NCBI GenBank assembly: GCA_902784475.1
Contig: CACZUX010000023.1
Location: forward strand, 1-53,060
Direction: 5' to 3'
From: an uncultured Bacteroidales bacterium
GTDB taxonomy: Bacteria > Bacteroidota > Bacteroidia > Bacteroidales > Bacteroidaceae
Length of the DNA stretch: 53,060 nucleotides
Under the pieces are notes generated by a model. The model was not told the origin of the DNA, did no database searches, and worked only from the letters and a program-made list of their open reading frames with translations. The first letter of the stretch is position 1; each line of letters begins with the position of its first letter. This document shows, one piece after another, positions 42,365 through 53,026 of the stretch. A program made the translations under genes and the position numbers.

Positions 42365-43931
42365 TGCAAACGTTCTGTGCGGTTTCGCGTATGATATTCT
42401 CGATGGAATCGTCGATCTTGCCCTCGCCGAGCGGACGGATGACATCGTCCTGATGGGCGGCGCGCAAGAGTTCGAGGAAGCGCTCCTGGAAGTCGGCCAC
42501 CTGGTCCACGCGGATCTTGGCCATGAGGCCCTTGGTGCCGCAGTAGAGGATGGCAATCATCTCGCCCACGGGCATGGGGCTGTATTGGGGCTGGATGAGC
42601 AGCTGGTTGTTCTTGCGGCCGCGGTCGATGGCCATAGCGGTGACGGCGTCCATGTCGCTGGAGAACTTGGAGAAGGCCTCCAGTTCGCGATACTGGGCCT
42701 GGTCGATCTTCAGCGTGCCGGCCACCTTCTTCATGCTCTTGAGCTGGGCCGAGCCGCCTACACGGCTCACGGAGATACCCACGTTGATGGCGGGGCGGAA
42801 GCCCTGGTTGAAGAGGTCCGTCTCGAGGAAGATCTGGCCGTCGGTGATGGAAATCACGTTGGTGGGGATGTAGGCCGAGACGTCGCCGGCCTGCGTCTCG
42901 ATGATGGGCAGCGCCGTGAGCGAGCCGCCGGCCTTCACATGGCCCTTGAGGCACTCGGGCAGGTCGTTCATCTGCTCGGCCATCTCCTGCTGCTCGATGA
43001 TCTTCGCGGCGCGCTCCAACAGACGGGAGTGCAGATAGAAGACGTCGCCGGGATAAGCCTCGCGGCCCGAGGGGCGGCGCAGGATGAGCGACACCTCACG
43101 GTAGGCTACGGCCTGCTTTGAGAGGTCGTCGTAGACCACCAGGGCGTGGCGCCCGGTGTCGCGGATGTATTCGCCGAGGGCGGCGCCGGCAAAGGGGGCA
43201 AAATATTGCATCGCGGCGGGATCGGCGGCGGTGGCGGCGATGACGCAGGTGTAGGGCAGGGCGCCCTTCTGGCGCAGTGTCTCCACCAAAGCGGCTACGG
43301 TGCTGCCCTTCTGGCCGATGGCCACGTAGATGCAGTAGACGGGATCGCCCGCCTCGTAGTTGCTGCGCTGGTTGATGATGGTGTCGATGGCGATGGCTGT
43401 CTTGCCGGTCTGGCGGTCGCCGATGATCAGTTCGCGCTGTCCGCGGCCGATGGGGATCATGGCGTCCACGGACTTGAGGCCCGTCTGCAGCGGCTGCTTC
43501 ACGGGCTGGCGGAACACCACGCCCGGAGCCTTGCGCTCCAGCGGCATCTCGAAGGTCTCGCCCGTGAGCTCGCCTTTGCCGTCGAGCGGCTGGCCCAGCG
43601 GATTGATGACGCGGCCGAAGAGCGACTCGTTGACCTTGATGGAGGCAATGCGCCCGGTGCGCTTGGCAATCATGCCCTCGCTCACCTTCTCGGCACCGCC
43701 GAAAAGCACGGCGCCCACATTGTCTTCCTCCAGGTTCATGACCACAGCCATGACGCCGTTCTCAAACTCCAGCAGTTCGCTCATCTCGGCATTCCGCAGT
43801 CCGTAGAGGCGGGCCACGCCGTCGCCCACGGTCAGCACGGTGCCCACCTCCTCGAAGCGGCTGCTCGAATCGATGTCGTGCAGCTGCTGCAGGAGCACTT
43901 CACTCACTTCGCTGGCTTTGATTTTGTTCAT
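42351..43931 (-). CDS. atpA: F-type ATP synthase subunit alpha
   Basis: A 526-residue head subunit with non-catalytic nucleotide sites. The P-loop is [11 protein letters not shown], preceded by [14 protein letters not shown]. The signature [14 protein letters not shown] is the ATP synthase alpha/beta family pattern. The start overlaps the atpH stop by 4 bases (ATGA). Length is normal. Confidence 0.97.
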   Translation of the reverse strand: MNKIKASEVSEVLLQQLHDIDSSSRFEEVGTVLTVGDGVARLYGLRNAEMSELLEFENGVMAVVMNLEEDNVGAVLFGGAEKVSEGMIAKRTGRIASIKVNESLFGRVINPLGQPLDGKGELTGETFEMPLERKAPGVVFRQPVKQPLQTGLKSVDAMIPIGRGQRELIIGDRQTGKTAIAIDTIINQRSNYEAGDPVYCIYVAIGQKGSTVAALVETLRQKGALPYTCVIAATAADPAAMQYFAPFAGAALGEYIRDTGRHALVVYDDLSKQAVAYREVSLILRRPSGREAYPGDVFYLHSRLLERAAKIIEQQEMAEQMNDLPECLKGHVKAGGSLTALPIIETQAGDVSAYIPTNVISITDGQIFLETDLFNQGFRPAINVGISVSRVGGSAQLKSMKKVAGTLKIDQAQYRELEAFSKFSSDMDAVTAMAIDRGRKNNQLLIQPQYSPMPVGEMIAILYCGTKGLMAKIRVDQVADFQERFLELLRAAHQDDVIRPLGEGKIDDSIENIIRETAQNVCNAIA

Positions 43932-44497
43932 ACGATTCTCTTGTTTTTATCGATGAAATGATTCTTGATGATTTCAAACTCGTGACTCAGGGAGAGGTCC
44001 AGACGAAGGTCGTCGAGCTGGAAGATGAAACCGCCCATGATGTCGGGGTTGACCGTCTCCTCCAGAAGGACCTCCGAGGCCTCGCGGCTGTGCTCCTCCA
44101 CCATGCGCTTCACGCGGGCGGCCACCTGGCCCGAAAGCGGCGTGGCCGTGATGAGGTGCACCTGGCTCACATGCTTCTTCTCGCGGTAGAGCGTGACGTA
44201 GTTGTGGGCAATGAAGAGCATCAGGTTCTCCCGCTTGTGCTGCAGGACGAGGGCGGCGAACTTCGTCCACACCGCCCCGGCCTTCTCCTTCGGCGTCTCC
44301 ACCGTTTCGACCAGGACGCGCAACTTGTCCTCGCGGGACAAGAGCGGATTGGCCAGCACGCGACGCAGCTCCTCCGTGGCGAAATATACCCGGATGAAGC
44401 GCTGCACACGCTCATAGACCTGGGTCTCCGCCCCGTTTTCGAGGGCGAAGTCCAGCAATGCCTTGGCATAGCGTTTGGCGATGACTCCGATATACAT
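43928..44497 (-). CDS. atpH: F-type ATP synthase subunit delta
   Basis: A 189-residue peripheral stalk protein joining the b subunits to the head. The N-terminal helical domain starts [19 protein letters not shown], the family opening, and the C-terminal segment has [26 protein letters not shown], the OSCP-type signature. It follows atpF after 9 bases and overlaps atpA by 4. Confidence 0.93.
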   Translation of the reverse strand: MYIGVIAKRYAKALLDFALENGAETQVYERVQRFIRVYFATEELRRVLANPLLSREDKLRVLVETVETPKEKAGAVWTKFAALVLQHKRENLMLFIAHNYVTLYREKKHVSQVHLITATPLSGQVAARVKRMVEEHSREASEVLLEETVNPDIMGGFIFQLDDLRLDLSLSHEFEIIKNHFIDKNKRIV

Positions 44498-44506
44498 GCC
44501 GACGGT

Positions 44507-45007
44507 TTAAATGCTCTCCTTTTCCTTTTCGTCCAAGAGGCGGTTGATATAGTCCATCTGGGCCTGATCCGCCCTGAGGTTCTGACGCAACACCTTCTCC
44601 GCAATCTCCACGCTGAGCAGACCCACCTGACGGCGGATGTCGCGCACGGCATCCTCCTTCTCCGCCTCAATCTGCTGACGGGCTTCGTTCATCACCTTTT
44701 GGGCGGCCGCGGTGGCGTCTTCACGCGCTTTGGCGATGATGTCCTGCCTCATGCGGGCCGCTTCGTCGAGGATCTTGCTCTGCTGCTCCTGAGCCTCCTT
44801 GAGGAGACGCCCGGTCTCCTCCTGCACCTTCTCCAGCTTCTCGCCGGCCTCCTTGGCCTTGGCGACGCCTTCGTCGATGTAGCGGGCGCGCTCGTCGAGC
44901 ATGCCGGTGATGGCGGGCCAGCCGAATTTGGTCAGCACGAAGAGCACTGCGGCAAAGGCCACGAGCATCCAGATGAAGAGTCCGCTATCGGGAATTAACA
45001 GGGACAT
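44507..45007 (-). CDS. atpF: F-type ATP synthase subunit b
   Basis: A 166-residue protein with one N-terminal membrane helix (GLFIWMLVAFAAVLFVLTKFGWPAI) and a long charged coiled coil rich in Ala, Glu, Lys and Arg (EEAGEKLEKVQEETGRLLKEAQ-like heptads) that forms the outer stalk. It lies between atpE and atpH in the expected order. Confidence 0.94.
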   Translation of the reverse strand: MSLLIPDSGLFIWMLVAFAAVLFVLTKFGWPAITGMLDERARYIDEGVAKAKEAGEKLEKVQEETGRLLKEAQEQQSKILDEAARMRQDIIAKAREDATAAAQKVMNEARQQIEAEKEDAVRDIRRQVGLLSVEIAEKVLRQNLRADQAQMDYINRLLDEKEKESI

Positions 45008-45025
45008 GTTGTGAAGGTCTTGGGT

Positions 45026-45262
45026 TTAGTTGGCCAGAAGACAAACAACAACGGCAAAGAGGCTCACGCCCTCGACCAGAGCGCCGATGATGATCATGGC
45101 GGTCTGCGTCTTGCCGATGCTCTCGGGCTGACGGGCCATGCTGTCCATGGCGGCGCTGCCGATCTTACCCAGTCCCAAACCTGCACCGATGGCTACCAGA
45201 CCGGCACCCAGTGCTGCTGCACCCTTGGTGGAGAGAATCTCCAAAAGAATCATTCCTAACAT
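45026..45262 (-). CDS. atpE: F-type ATP synthase subunit c
   Basis: A 78-residue hairpin of two membrane helices that forms the rotor ring. Helix 1 is Gly-rich (GAAALGAGLVAIGAGLGLG), the polar loop is ARQPE, and helix 2 has the ion-carrying Glu in IIIGALVEGVSLF. No Na+-binding Gln/Ser pattern is evident in helix 1, so H+ coupling is the default assumption. Confidence 0.95.
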   Translation of the reverse strand: MLGMILLEILSTKGAAALGAGLVAIGAGLGLGKIGSAAMDSMARQPESIGKTQTAMIIIGALVEGVSLFAVVVCLLAN

Positions 45263-45304
45263 AACTGTACTGTTTTTATAGGTTATTGTATTGTTTTTGT
45301 CGGT

Positions 45305-46282
45305 TTAATCGTGATGATGATGCGCCTGCGAGAGGCCGATGTAGATGCTCGAAAGCATGGTGAAGACAAAGGCCTGGATGAAGGCCACCAAGAGCTCCAG
45401 GCAGTCCAGGAAGACGGCCAGCAGCACGCTCACCACACTCATCATGCCGTTGCCGGCGCCGGGCATCGTGGTGGCGGTGATGAAGATCACGCTCAGGACG
45501 CCGATCAGGGCGCAGTGGCCCGCCAGGATGTTGGCGAAGAGACGGATGGTGAGCGAGAAGGGTTTGGTGAAGAGGCTGATGAACTCGATGACGGCCATCA
45601 GGGGACGCAGCCAGGCGGGCAGCTCGGGGTTCCAGAAGACTTCCTGCCAATAGGCTTTCGTACCGAAAACGTTGGTGATGACGAAGGTGAAGAGCGCCAG
45701 CGTCACCGTCACGGCGATGTTGCCCGTGAGGTTGGCCGAACCGGGAATGAGGCCCAGCAGATTGGTCAGGAAGATGAAGAAGAAGACCGTCAGCAGGTAA
45801 GGCGTATAGCGCGCCGTGTGCTCGGGGATGTTGGCCTTGATGATGTCTTGATAGACGAAGTTGACCATCATCTCCATCGAGCCGATGAAGCCTTTGGGCG
45901 CTGCGGCGGTGACGTCTCTCCTCTTATACCAGCGGGCCGTGCCGAGAATCATCAGGCAGAGCAGCACGCTGGCCAGAAGCAGGCCGGCCACGTTTTTGGT
46001 GACGGAGCAGTCGAATGCGGGCCGCTCGCCGGTGGCCACCTCGATGATCTTGCCGGCGTTGGGGCTCTCCTCCGGCGCGATGGCCAGACCCTCATAGGCC
46101 TCGTGGCCGTGGTGGAAACGGGCGGAAGAGAAAGCGTGCCAGCCCGTGTGCTCGCTGTAGACCAGCACGGGCAGCGGCATGGCTACAGACGTCTGGCCCA
46201 CGTCGGTCAGATGCCACCAGTAGCTGTCGCCCACGTGGTCGAAAATCATGGCGGTCACATCAAGGTCCTGTTGTCCCTTCAT
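45305..46282 (-). CDS. atpB: F-type ATP synthase subunit a
   Basis: A 325-residue membrane subunit forming the proton half-channels. The essential Arg is in the helix FSLTIRLFANILAGH. Further conserved regions are PYLLTVFFFIFLTNLLGLIPGSANLTGN and the C-terminal helices, ending with a His-rich AHHHHD tail. An N-terminal periplasmic region (FDHVGDSYWWHLTDVG) is typical of Bacteroidota. The ATG at 46282 overlaps the atpC stop (ATGA); an in-frame start at 46294 is less likely. Confidence 0.94.
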   Translation of the reverse strand: MKGQQDLDVTAMIFDHVGDSYWWHLTDVGQTSVAMPLPVLVYSEHTGWHAFSSARFHHGHEAYEGLAIAPEESPNAGKIIEVATGERPAFDCSVTKNVAGLLLASVLLCLMILGTARWYKRRDVTAAAPKGFIGSMEMMVNFVYQDIIKANIPEHTARYTPYLLTVFFFIFLTNLLGLIPGSANLTGNIAVTVTLALFTFVITNVFGTKAYWQEVFWNPELPAWLRPLMAVIEFISLFTKPFSLTIRLFANILAGHCALIGVLSVIFITATTMPGAGNGMMSVVSVLLAVFLDCLELLVAFIQAFVFTMLSSIYIGLSQAHHHHD

Positions 46283-46515
46283 ACTTTGGCGCACACGCTG
46301 ATGATGTCGTTGCTGACCTCCACATAGCCGCCGCGGATGAGGAGCTTCTCTTCTCCTGCCGCCGTCTGATAGCGGATCTCGCCCTCTGTGAGGGTGGAGA
46401 CGATGCTGTCGTGGCCGGTCAGGACGGTGAAGCGCCCCCGTCCGCCGGGCACTTCGCAGAGTGTCACCTCGCCGTCAAAGAGCGTTTTCTCCGGGCTGTA
46501 GATGGTCAGTTTCAT
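46279..46515 (-). CDS. atpC: F-type ATP synthase subunit epsilon (short form)
   Basis: A 78-residue protein containing only the N-terminal beta-sandwich (LTIYSPEKTLFDGEVTLCEVPGGRGRFTVLTGHDSIVSTL). The C-terminal helical hairpin that inhibits ATP hydrolysis in many bacteria is absent, as is usual in Bacteroidota. It lies 27 bases after atpD and overlaps atpB. Confidence 0.94.
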   Translation of the reverse strand: MKLTIYSPEKTLFDGEVTLCEVPGGRGRFTVLTGHDSIVSTLTEGEIRYQTAAGEEKLLIRGGYVEVSNDIISVCAKV

Positions 46516-46542
46516 ATTCCGTTAATGTTCTTTCGTTGGTTC

Positions 46543-48075
<1,533 letters not shown>

Positions 48076-48103
48076 TCAGTGCTGTTTCTGTCTGTTTTCT
48101 GCG

Positions 48104-48111
48104 CAAAGATA
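48104..48111 (-). promoter_or_regulatory. -7 promoter element of the atp operon
   Basis: TATCTTTG on the minus strand, 32 bases before the atpD ATG. Confidence 0.6.
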
Positions 48112-48175
48112 CGGATTTCGATTTTATCCGCCAAATTTTTTGCGCGATTTTTTTCAAATTGTTCCGTTGTTTTGG

Positions 48176-49072
48176 TCATTGTGTCAGAGCAATGCACACC
48201 CGGTCCTGGAAATCGCGCCCCGAGCGGGCTCTCACGATGCCCTGATTGATGATGGCGAAGCAGAGCTCGTGGCCCTCGCTGCTGATGCAATAGCCGGCCA
48301 GGGAGACGATGCCCTCCACGGTGCCCGTCTTGGCCCGGACGTTGTCTTCGGCCGGGGTCTCCTTCATGCGCTTCTCCAGAGTGCCGTCGACACCGGCGAT
48401 GGGGAGCGCCTGCAGGAAGGGCTCGCGGACGGTCTCCTGCTGCCAGGCGTAGCGCAACACCTTCACCAGCAGCTCCACCGTGACGTAGTCGTAGAGCGAG
48501 AGTCCGCTGCCGTCGGCGATGAGGTAGTCCTTGGGCTCCAGAGAGAGTTCGCGCATCAGGCGCTCCACTTCGGCGGCGGCTTCGCGACGTCCGGCGCCGC
48601 GCTTGCCGCTCCTGTCGGCCAGCTGCTGGAACATGCTCTCGGCCAGCAGGTTGTCGCTCTCCTTGAGCATGGGCAGCATCACCTCGTCCACGCGCTGCAG
48701 CTCCGTCTCACTGAGCAGCGGAGCGCCGGGACTTTTGGGCTGGGAGATCTTGTCGTCCCAACACCAGCCCCACCCGGCTTCCTTCACGTAGGGCCGGTAT
48801 TGGAAGTCGGCACCGAGCGCCTTAAGGGCGGTCACGGCGGTGATGATTTTCTGGCACGAGGCGGGTCGCATGCGCTGCCGGTAGCCTATGGCGTAGAGCA
48901 AAGAATCGTCGGTGAGGTCCCACACGGCCAGCGCCACCTGGGTGCTTTCGAAGAGGGAGTCCGTGAGCAGGCTGTCCAGCGCGGCTGTCGTGCGCTCCTT
49001 CCACGCGCCCTCGGCGTGCAATGCGAGGGCTATGCCGGTAAAAAAGGCAATTAAAAGTGTTTTTTTCTTCAT
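48176..49072 (-). CDS. dacB: D-alanyl-D-alanine carboxypeptidase/endopeptidase (PBP4, S13 family), shortened
   Basis: A 298-residue exported penicillin-binding protein (signal KKTLLIAFFTGIALALHAEG). All three active-site motifs are present: SxxK as SCQK (residues 72-75), SxN as SDN (139-141) and KTG (248-250), and GSGLSLYDYV and GGVDGTL-like GVDGTLEKRM are family blocks. Relatives are around 470 residues because of a large insert between the first two motifs; here only about 63 residues separate SCQK from SDN. A short remnant (WGWCWDD) survives from the insert. The catalytic core may still work but with altered substrate access. The start is the ATG at 49072; in-frame codons reaching 50281 are antisense to nadB. 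Confidence 0.88.
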   Translation of the reverse strand: MKKKTLLIAFFTGIALALHAEGAWKERTTAALDSLLTDSLFESTQVALAVWDLTDDSLLYAIGYRQRMRPASCQKIITAVTALKALGADFQYRPYVKEAGWGWCWDDKISQPKSPGAPLLSETELQRVDEVMLPMLKESDNLLAESMFQQLADRSGKRGAGRREAAAEVERLMRELSLEPKDYLIADGSGLSLYDYVTVELLVKVLRYAWQQETVREPFLQALPIAGVDGTLEKRMKETPAEDNVRAKTGTVEGIVSLAGYCISSEGHELCFAIINQGIVRARSGRDFQDRVCIALTQ

Positions 49073-49080
49073 ATCGGCGG

Positions 49081-49088
49081 CAAAGATA
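49081..49088 (-). promoter_or_regulatory. -7 promoter element of dacB
   Basis: TATCTTTG on the minus strand ends 9 bases before the dacB ATG, implying a nearly leaderless transcript. Confidence 0.5.
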
Positions 49089-49100
49089 CTAAAAAAGTTG

Positions 49101-49108
49101 TAAATTTG
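49101..49108 (+). promoter_or_regulatory. -7 promoter element of nadB
   Basis: TAAATTTG, 22 bases before the nadB ATG at 49130. It excludes the ATG at 49106 as start. Confidence 0.55.
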
Positions 49109-49129
49109 CATTTGCAAACGACGAAAAAC

Positions 49130-50713
49130 ATGATACGCAAGTTCGATTTTCTGATTATCGGCGGCGGAGTGGCCGGTATGAGCTTTGCACTCAAAGTGGC
49201 CGACGCCGGCAAGGGCCGTGTGGCGCTGGTGTGCAAGACAACGCTCGACGAGGCCAACACGGCAAAGGCTCAGGGCGGCATCGCCTCGGTCACCAATCTC
49301 AAGGTGGACAACTTCGAGAAGCACATCAAGGACACGATGATTGCCGGCGACTACATCAGCGACCCCGCTGCTGTGGAGCAGGTGGTCAAAGGCGGTCCGG
49401 ACGGCATCCGCGACCTGCTGCGTTGGGGTGTGAACTTCGACAAGAAAGAAGACGGCACGTTTGACCTCCATCGCGAGGGCGGCCACAGCGAATTCCGCAT
49501 CCTCCACCACGCCGACGACACGGGCTTCGAGATCCAACGCGGTCTGATGGAAGCGGTGCGCAGCCATCCCAACATCAAGGTGCTGGAGAACCACTATGCC
49601 GTGGAGATCATCACGCAGCACCATCTGGGCCGTGAGGTCAACCGTCACATGACCGACATCGAGTGCTACGGCGCCTACGTCCTCGATCCCGACACGGGCA
49701 AGGTGGACACCTATCTCTCGCGTGTCACCCTCATGGCCACCGGAGGCACCGGTGCCGTCTATGCCACCACCTCCAACCCCAACATCGCCACCGGCGACGG
49801 CATCGCCATGGTCTATCGCGCCAAGGGCATCGTCAAGGACATGGAGTTCGTGCAGTTTCACCCCACGGTGCTCTATAACCCGGCGGAAACGCATCCCGCC
49901 TTCCTCATCACGGAGGCCATGCGCGGCTACGGCGGCATCCTCAAGCTGCCCAACGGCGAGGAGTTCATGCAGAAATACGACAAGCGCCTCTCCCTGGCGC
50001 CCCGCGACATCGTGGCGCGCGCCATTGACCGCGAGATGAAGATCCACGGACTCAAGCACGTTTGTCTCGACGTCACTCACAAAGATCCCGAGGAGACGCG
50101 CCATCACTTCCCCAACATCTACGCCAAGTGTCTGTCCATCGGCATCGACATCACCAAGCAGATGATTCCCGTTTGCCCCTCGGCGCATTATATGTGCGGC
50201 GGCATCAAGGTGGATCTCAACGGCGAGAGCACCATCCACCGTCTCTACGCTGTGGGCGAATGCTCCTGCACGGGTTTGCACGGCGGCAACCGTTTGGCCT
50301 CCAACTCCCTTATTGAGGCGGTGGTCTATGCCAACGCCGCTTCACGTCATGCGCTCTCCGTCATCGACGGCTATGAGTTCAACACCAAGGTGCCCGAGTG
50401 GAACGACGAGGGTACGATGTCCAACGAGGAGAAGGTGCTCATCGCCCAGGATATGCAGGAAGTGGGGCAGATTATGTCCAACTATGTGGGCATCGTGCGC
50501 TCCGACCTGCGTCTCAAGCGTGCGTGGACGCGCCTGGACATCATCTATGAAGAGACCGAGGAGCTCTTTCGCCGCGTGAAGCCCACGCGAGACATCTGCG
50601 AGTTGCGCAATATGGTCAACGTGGCCTATCTCATCACGCGTCAGGCTATGGAGCGTAAGGAAAGCCGCGGCCTCCACTACACCATCGACTATCCCAAGCA
50701 CGCTTTGGACTGA
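49130..50713 (+). CDS. nadB: L-aspartate oxidase
   Basis: A 527-residue flavoprotein that oxidises aspartate to iminoaspartate in de novo NAD synthesis. The FAD-binding site is FLIIGGGVAGMSFALKVA, then ANTAKAQGGIASV; substrate and flavin regions include HREGGHSEFRILHHAD, LATGGTG-like LMATGGTGAVYATTSNP, MEFVQFHPT, HYMCGGIKVD and GECSCTGLHGGNRLASNSLIEA. These separate it from succinate dehydrogenase flavoproteins. In anaerobes the electron acceptor is probably fumarate. The chosen ATG fits the promoter. nadA and nadC are not in the window. Confidence 0.94.
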   Translation: MIRKFDFLIIGGGVAGMSFALKVADAGKGRVALVCKTTLDEANTAKAQGGIASVTNLKVDNFEKHIKDTMIAGDYISDPAAVEQVVKGGPDGIRDLLRWGVNFDKKEDGTFDLHREGGHSEFRILHHADDTGFEIQRGLMEAVRSHPNIKVLENHYAVEIITQHHLGREVNRHMTDIECYGAYVLDPDTGKVDTYLSRVTLMATGGTGAVYATTSNPNIATGDGIAMVYRAKGIVKDMEFVQFHPTVLYNPAETHPAFLITEAMRGYGGILKLPNGEEFMQKYDKRLSLAPRDIVARAIDREMKIHGLKHVCLDVTHKDPEETRHHFPNIYAKCLSIGIDITKQMIPVCPSAHYMCGGIKVDLNGESTIHRLYAVGECSCTGLHGGNRLASNSLIEAVVYANAASRHALSVIDGYEFNTKVPEWNDEGTMSNEEKVLIAQDMQEVGQIMSNYVGIVRSDLRLKRAWTRLDIIYEETEELFRRVKPTRDICELRNMVNVAYLITRQAMERKESRGLHYTIDYPKHALD

Positions 50714-50731
50714 GCCCTATAAATTTAGCCC

Positions 50732-52204
50732 TTGAAGAAGAATATCTTTGGCAATCTGATGATGATGGAGGGCCTCGCGCTGCTCTTCGCCATGTGTGTC
50801 AGCCTGTTCTACGGAGAGCCCGACTGGTGGGCCTTCCTCCTCTCGGCTTTTGTGAGCTGGACGGTGGGCGGCACGTGTCTGCTCCTGGGACGCCGTACCG
50901 CCGAGGAGCATTTCTCACGCGCCGACTCCTTCATGGTGGTGGCTCTCTCGTGGGTGGTCTTCTCGCTCATCGGCATGCTGCCCTTCATCCTCTTCATGCG
51001 CATGGACGTCGCCTCGGCCTTCTTCGAGACCATGAGCGGCTTCACGACGATGGGTGCCACCGTCATCACCGACATCGACGCAATGACCCACGCCACGCGC
51101 TTCTGGCGCGCCAACACGCAGTGGATGGGCGGTCTGGGCATCGTGGTGTTCTCCTTTGCCCTCATCCCGCTCTACGAGATGAAGAACGCCAACGTCTTTT
51201 CCGCCGAAGTCACCGGCATCGGCCTTGACCGCCTGCGCCCCAAGATCGGCTCCACGGCGCGCCGTCTGCTGCTCATCTATCTGCTGCTCACCTCGGTGTG
51301 CGCCCTTTTCTACTGGGCCGGGCCGATGAATCTCTACGATGCCGTCTGCCACGCCATGACTACAGTGGCCACCGGCGGCTTCTCCACTCACAGCGAGAGT
51401 ATCGGATACTTCCACAGCGCCTATGTGGAGTATGTGGCCTCGGTTTTCATGCTGATTTCATCGGTCAATTTCTCCCTTTTCTACTACGTCAGCATCCGAC
51501 GCGGACGGGTCATGCTGCGCAATGAGGAGCTTCACGCCTTCCTTTGGATCGTCTTTTTCCTGACGGGCATCTTTATGCTTCTCTTCCGCTATGCTCCGAT
51601 GAGTGCGGAGGCTGTTGCCGTGGCGCCGCAGGGCCTGGAGCAGACGTTCCGCACGTCGTTCTTCCATGTGGCCACCGTCATCACCACCACGGGTTTTGCC
51701 GCCGAGACCTACGACTACGTCTCCTGGGGGGCGCCTTTCTGGATGCCCACGGTGTTCATCATGGCTCTGGGCGGTTGCGCAGGCTCTACGGCTGGCGGCA
51801 TCAAAGTGATCCGTCTGCTGGTGAGTCTCAAGGCGGCCTTCAATGAGTTCCTGCTGCAGTTGCATCCGCGCGCTGTGGTGGCGGTGCGCATCTCGGGCCA
51901 TGTGTTGCCTGTGGAGCGCGTTCGCCGCACGCTCACCTTTATCTTCATCTACATCTTCCTGGCCGTGTTGAGCATTTTCCTGCTTACCTGCATGGGGTTG
52001 GATGTCGACACGTCGATAGGCGCCAGCATCTCCTCTCTGTCCAATGTCGGTCCGGGTACGGGTCTGGTGGGCCCATCGGGCACGTTTGCCGAGGTGCCCG
52101 CTCTGGGTAAATGGATACTGTCACTGCTCATGGTCATCGGCCGTTTGGAAATCTTTACGGTGCTCTTCCTTTTCTTCCCCTCTTTCTGGCAGGAGCGGAA
52201 ATGA
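50732..52204 (+). CDS. trkH: TrkH-type potassium uptake protein
   Basis: A 490-residue inner-membrane transporter with four M1-P-M2 repeats. Pore regions show the ion-selectivity pattern around Gly: MSGFTTMGATVI, MTTVATGGFSTH, ATVITTTGFAAE and SNVGPGTGL. The block GLGIVVFSFALIPLY and the segment GGCAGSTAGGIKVIRLL are also typical. It works with a TrkA regulator, which is not nearby. It probably starts at TTG 50732 (LKKNIFGNLMMMEG), 18 bases after nadB; the ATG at 50759 would remove part of helix 1. Confidence 0.9.
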   Translation: MKKNIFGNLMMMEGLALLFAMCVSLFYGEPDWWAFLLSAFVSWTVGGTCLLLGRRTAEEHFSRADSFMVVALSWVVFSLIGMLPFILFMRMDVASAFFETMSGFTTMGATVITDIDAMTHATRFWRANTQWMGGLGIVVFSFALIPLYEMKNANVFSAEVTGIGLDRLRPKIGSTARRLLLIYLLLTSVCALFYWAGPMNLYDAVCHAMTTVATGGFSTHSESIGYFHSAYVEYVASVFMLISSVNFSLFYYVSIRRGRVMLRNEELHAFLWIVFFLTGIFMLLFRYAPMSAEAVAVAPQGLEQTFRTSFFHVATVITTTGFAAETYDYVSWGAPFWMPTVFIMALGGCAGSTAGGIKVIRLLVSLKAAFNEFLLQLHPRAVVAVRISGHVLPVERVRRTLTFIFIYIFLAVLSIFLLTCMGLDVDTSIGASISSLSNVGPGTGLVGPSGTFAEVPALGKWILSLLMVIGRLEIFTVLFLFFPSFWQERK

Positions 52205-52219
52205 ATGCAAGTCGGTTTT

Positions 52220-52936
52220 ATGGACAGGATTAAAGTCTTCATCACAGCAATGTTGCTTTGCTCGCTCACGGCGGGTGCGCAGCAGGACAGTGTGCAGGTC
52301 GTTAAGGAGAAGGCCAAGCCCATCTTCGGCATCACGCTGGTCAACCAATACATCTGGCGCGGACTGGACGAAGGCAACGTGTGTGTGCAGCCTACCGTCG
52401 GCGTAAGTAACAAAGGGCTCAGTTTTTCGGCCTGGGGCAGCGTGGGCTTCCAGCGCGACGACCTCAAGGAGTTCGATCTGCTGCTCTCCTACGCCACGCA
52501 TGGATTCAACGTGGGCATCACTGACTATTGGTTCGGCCAGGGGCGTTATTTCCTCTACACCAACAACGAGACGACGCATGTCTTCGAGGCCAATGTGGGC
52601 TATGACTTCTTCGGCTATGTCTCCCTGCAGTGGTACACCAACTTCGCCGGCAACGACGGCAAAAACAATGGCGGTCACAGAGCCTACTCCAGCTATTTTG
52701 AACTTTTGGCACCCTTTCATGTGCTGACGCTCGACTGGAAGGCTGTCGTAGGTTTCGTGCCTTACGCCACATCGTTTTATAACACAAGCGGATTTGCCGT
52801 GACCAACGTGAGCCTGACGGCAACGAAGGACTTCCTCATCTGCAAGAAATACCATTTGCCTGTGTTCATCGGTTTGACGGTGAACCCCGATGCCAGCAAG
52901 GTCTATCTGATTTGCGGTGCAGGGTTTAATCTCTGA
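52220..52936 (+). CDS. Putative outer-membrane beta-barrel protein
   Basis: A 238-residue protein. The ATG at 52220 gives MDRIKVFITAMLLCSLTAGAQ, a signal peptide; an ATG at 52205 in the same frame adds five residues. The mature part is strand-rich (FGITLVNQYIWRGLDEGN, then VCVQPTVGVSNKGLSFSAWGS) with NQYIWRG, a motif seen in TorF-like and other small barrels, and ends in GAGFNL. The specific role is unknown. It follows trkH after 15 bases and is probably in the nadB-trkH unit. Confidence 0.75.
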   Translation: MDRIKVFITAMLLCSLTAGAQQDSVQVVKEKAKPIFGITLVNQYIWRGLDEGNVCVQPTVGVSNKGLSFSAWGSVGFQRDDLKEFDLLLSYATHGFNVGITDYWFGQGRYFLYTNNETTHVFEANVGYDFFGYVSLQWYTNFAGNDGKNNGGHRAYSSYFELLAPFHVLTLDWKAVVGFVPYATSFYNTSGFAVTNVSLTATKDFLICKKYHLPVFIGLTVNPDASKVYLICGAGFNL

Positions 52937-52990
52937 CCACTAAACATTAAATGTTGGCACTACCTGAATCCTGAAACTTGAATCTGGAAA

Positions 52991-53020
52991 CAAAAAAGGG
53001 TCTCCAATCGGAGGCCCTTA
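52991..53020. terminator. Intrinsic terminator of tmRNA, possibly bidirectional
   Basis: On the minus strand AAGGGCCTCC pairs with GGAGACCCTT around a 4-base loop, with one mismatch pair, and a T run follows. The mirrored sequence could also stop the barrel gene on the plus strand. Confidence 0.8.
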
Positions 53021-53026
53021 TTGTTG

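Noticed and set aside
49081-50281. Extended N-terminus for the PBP4 gene reaching into nadB
   Set aside because: The extension is antisense to nadB; the signal peptide and promoter fix the start at 49072.
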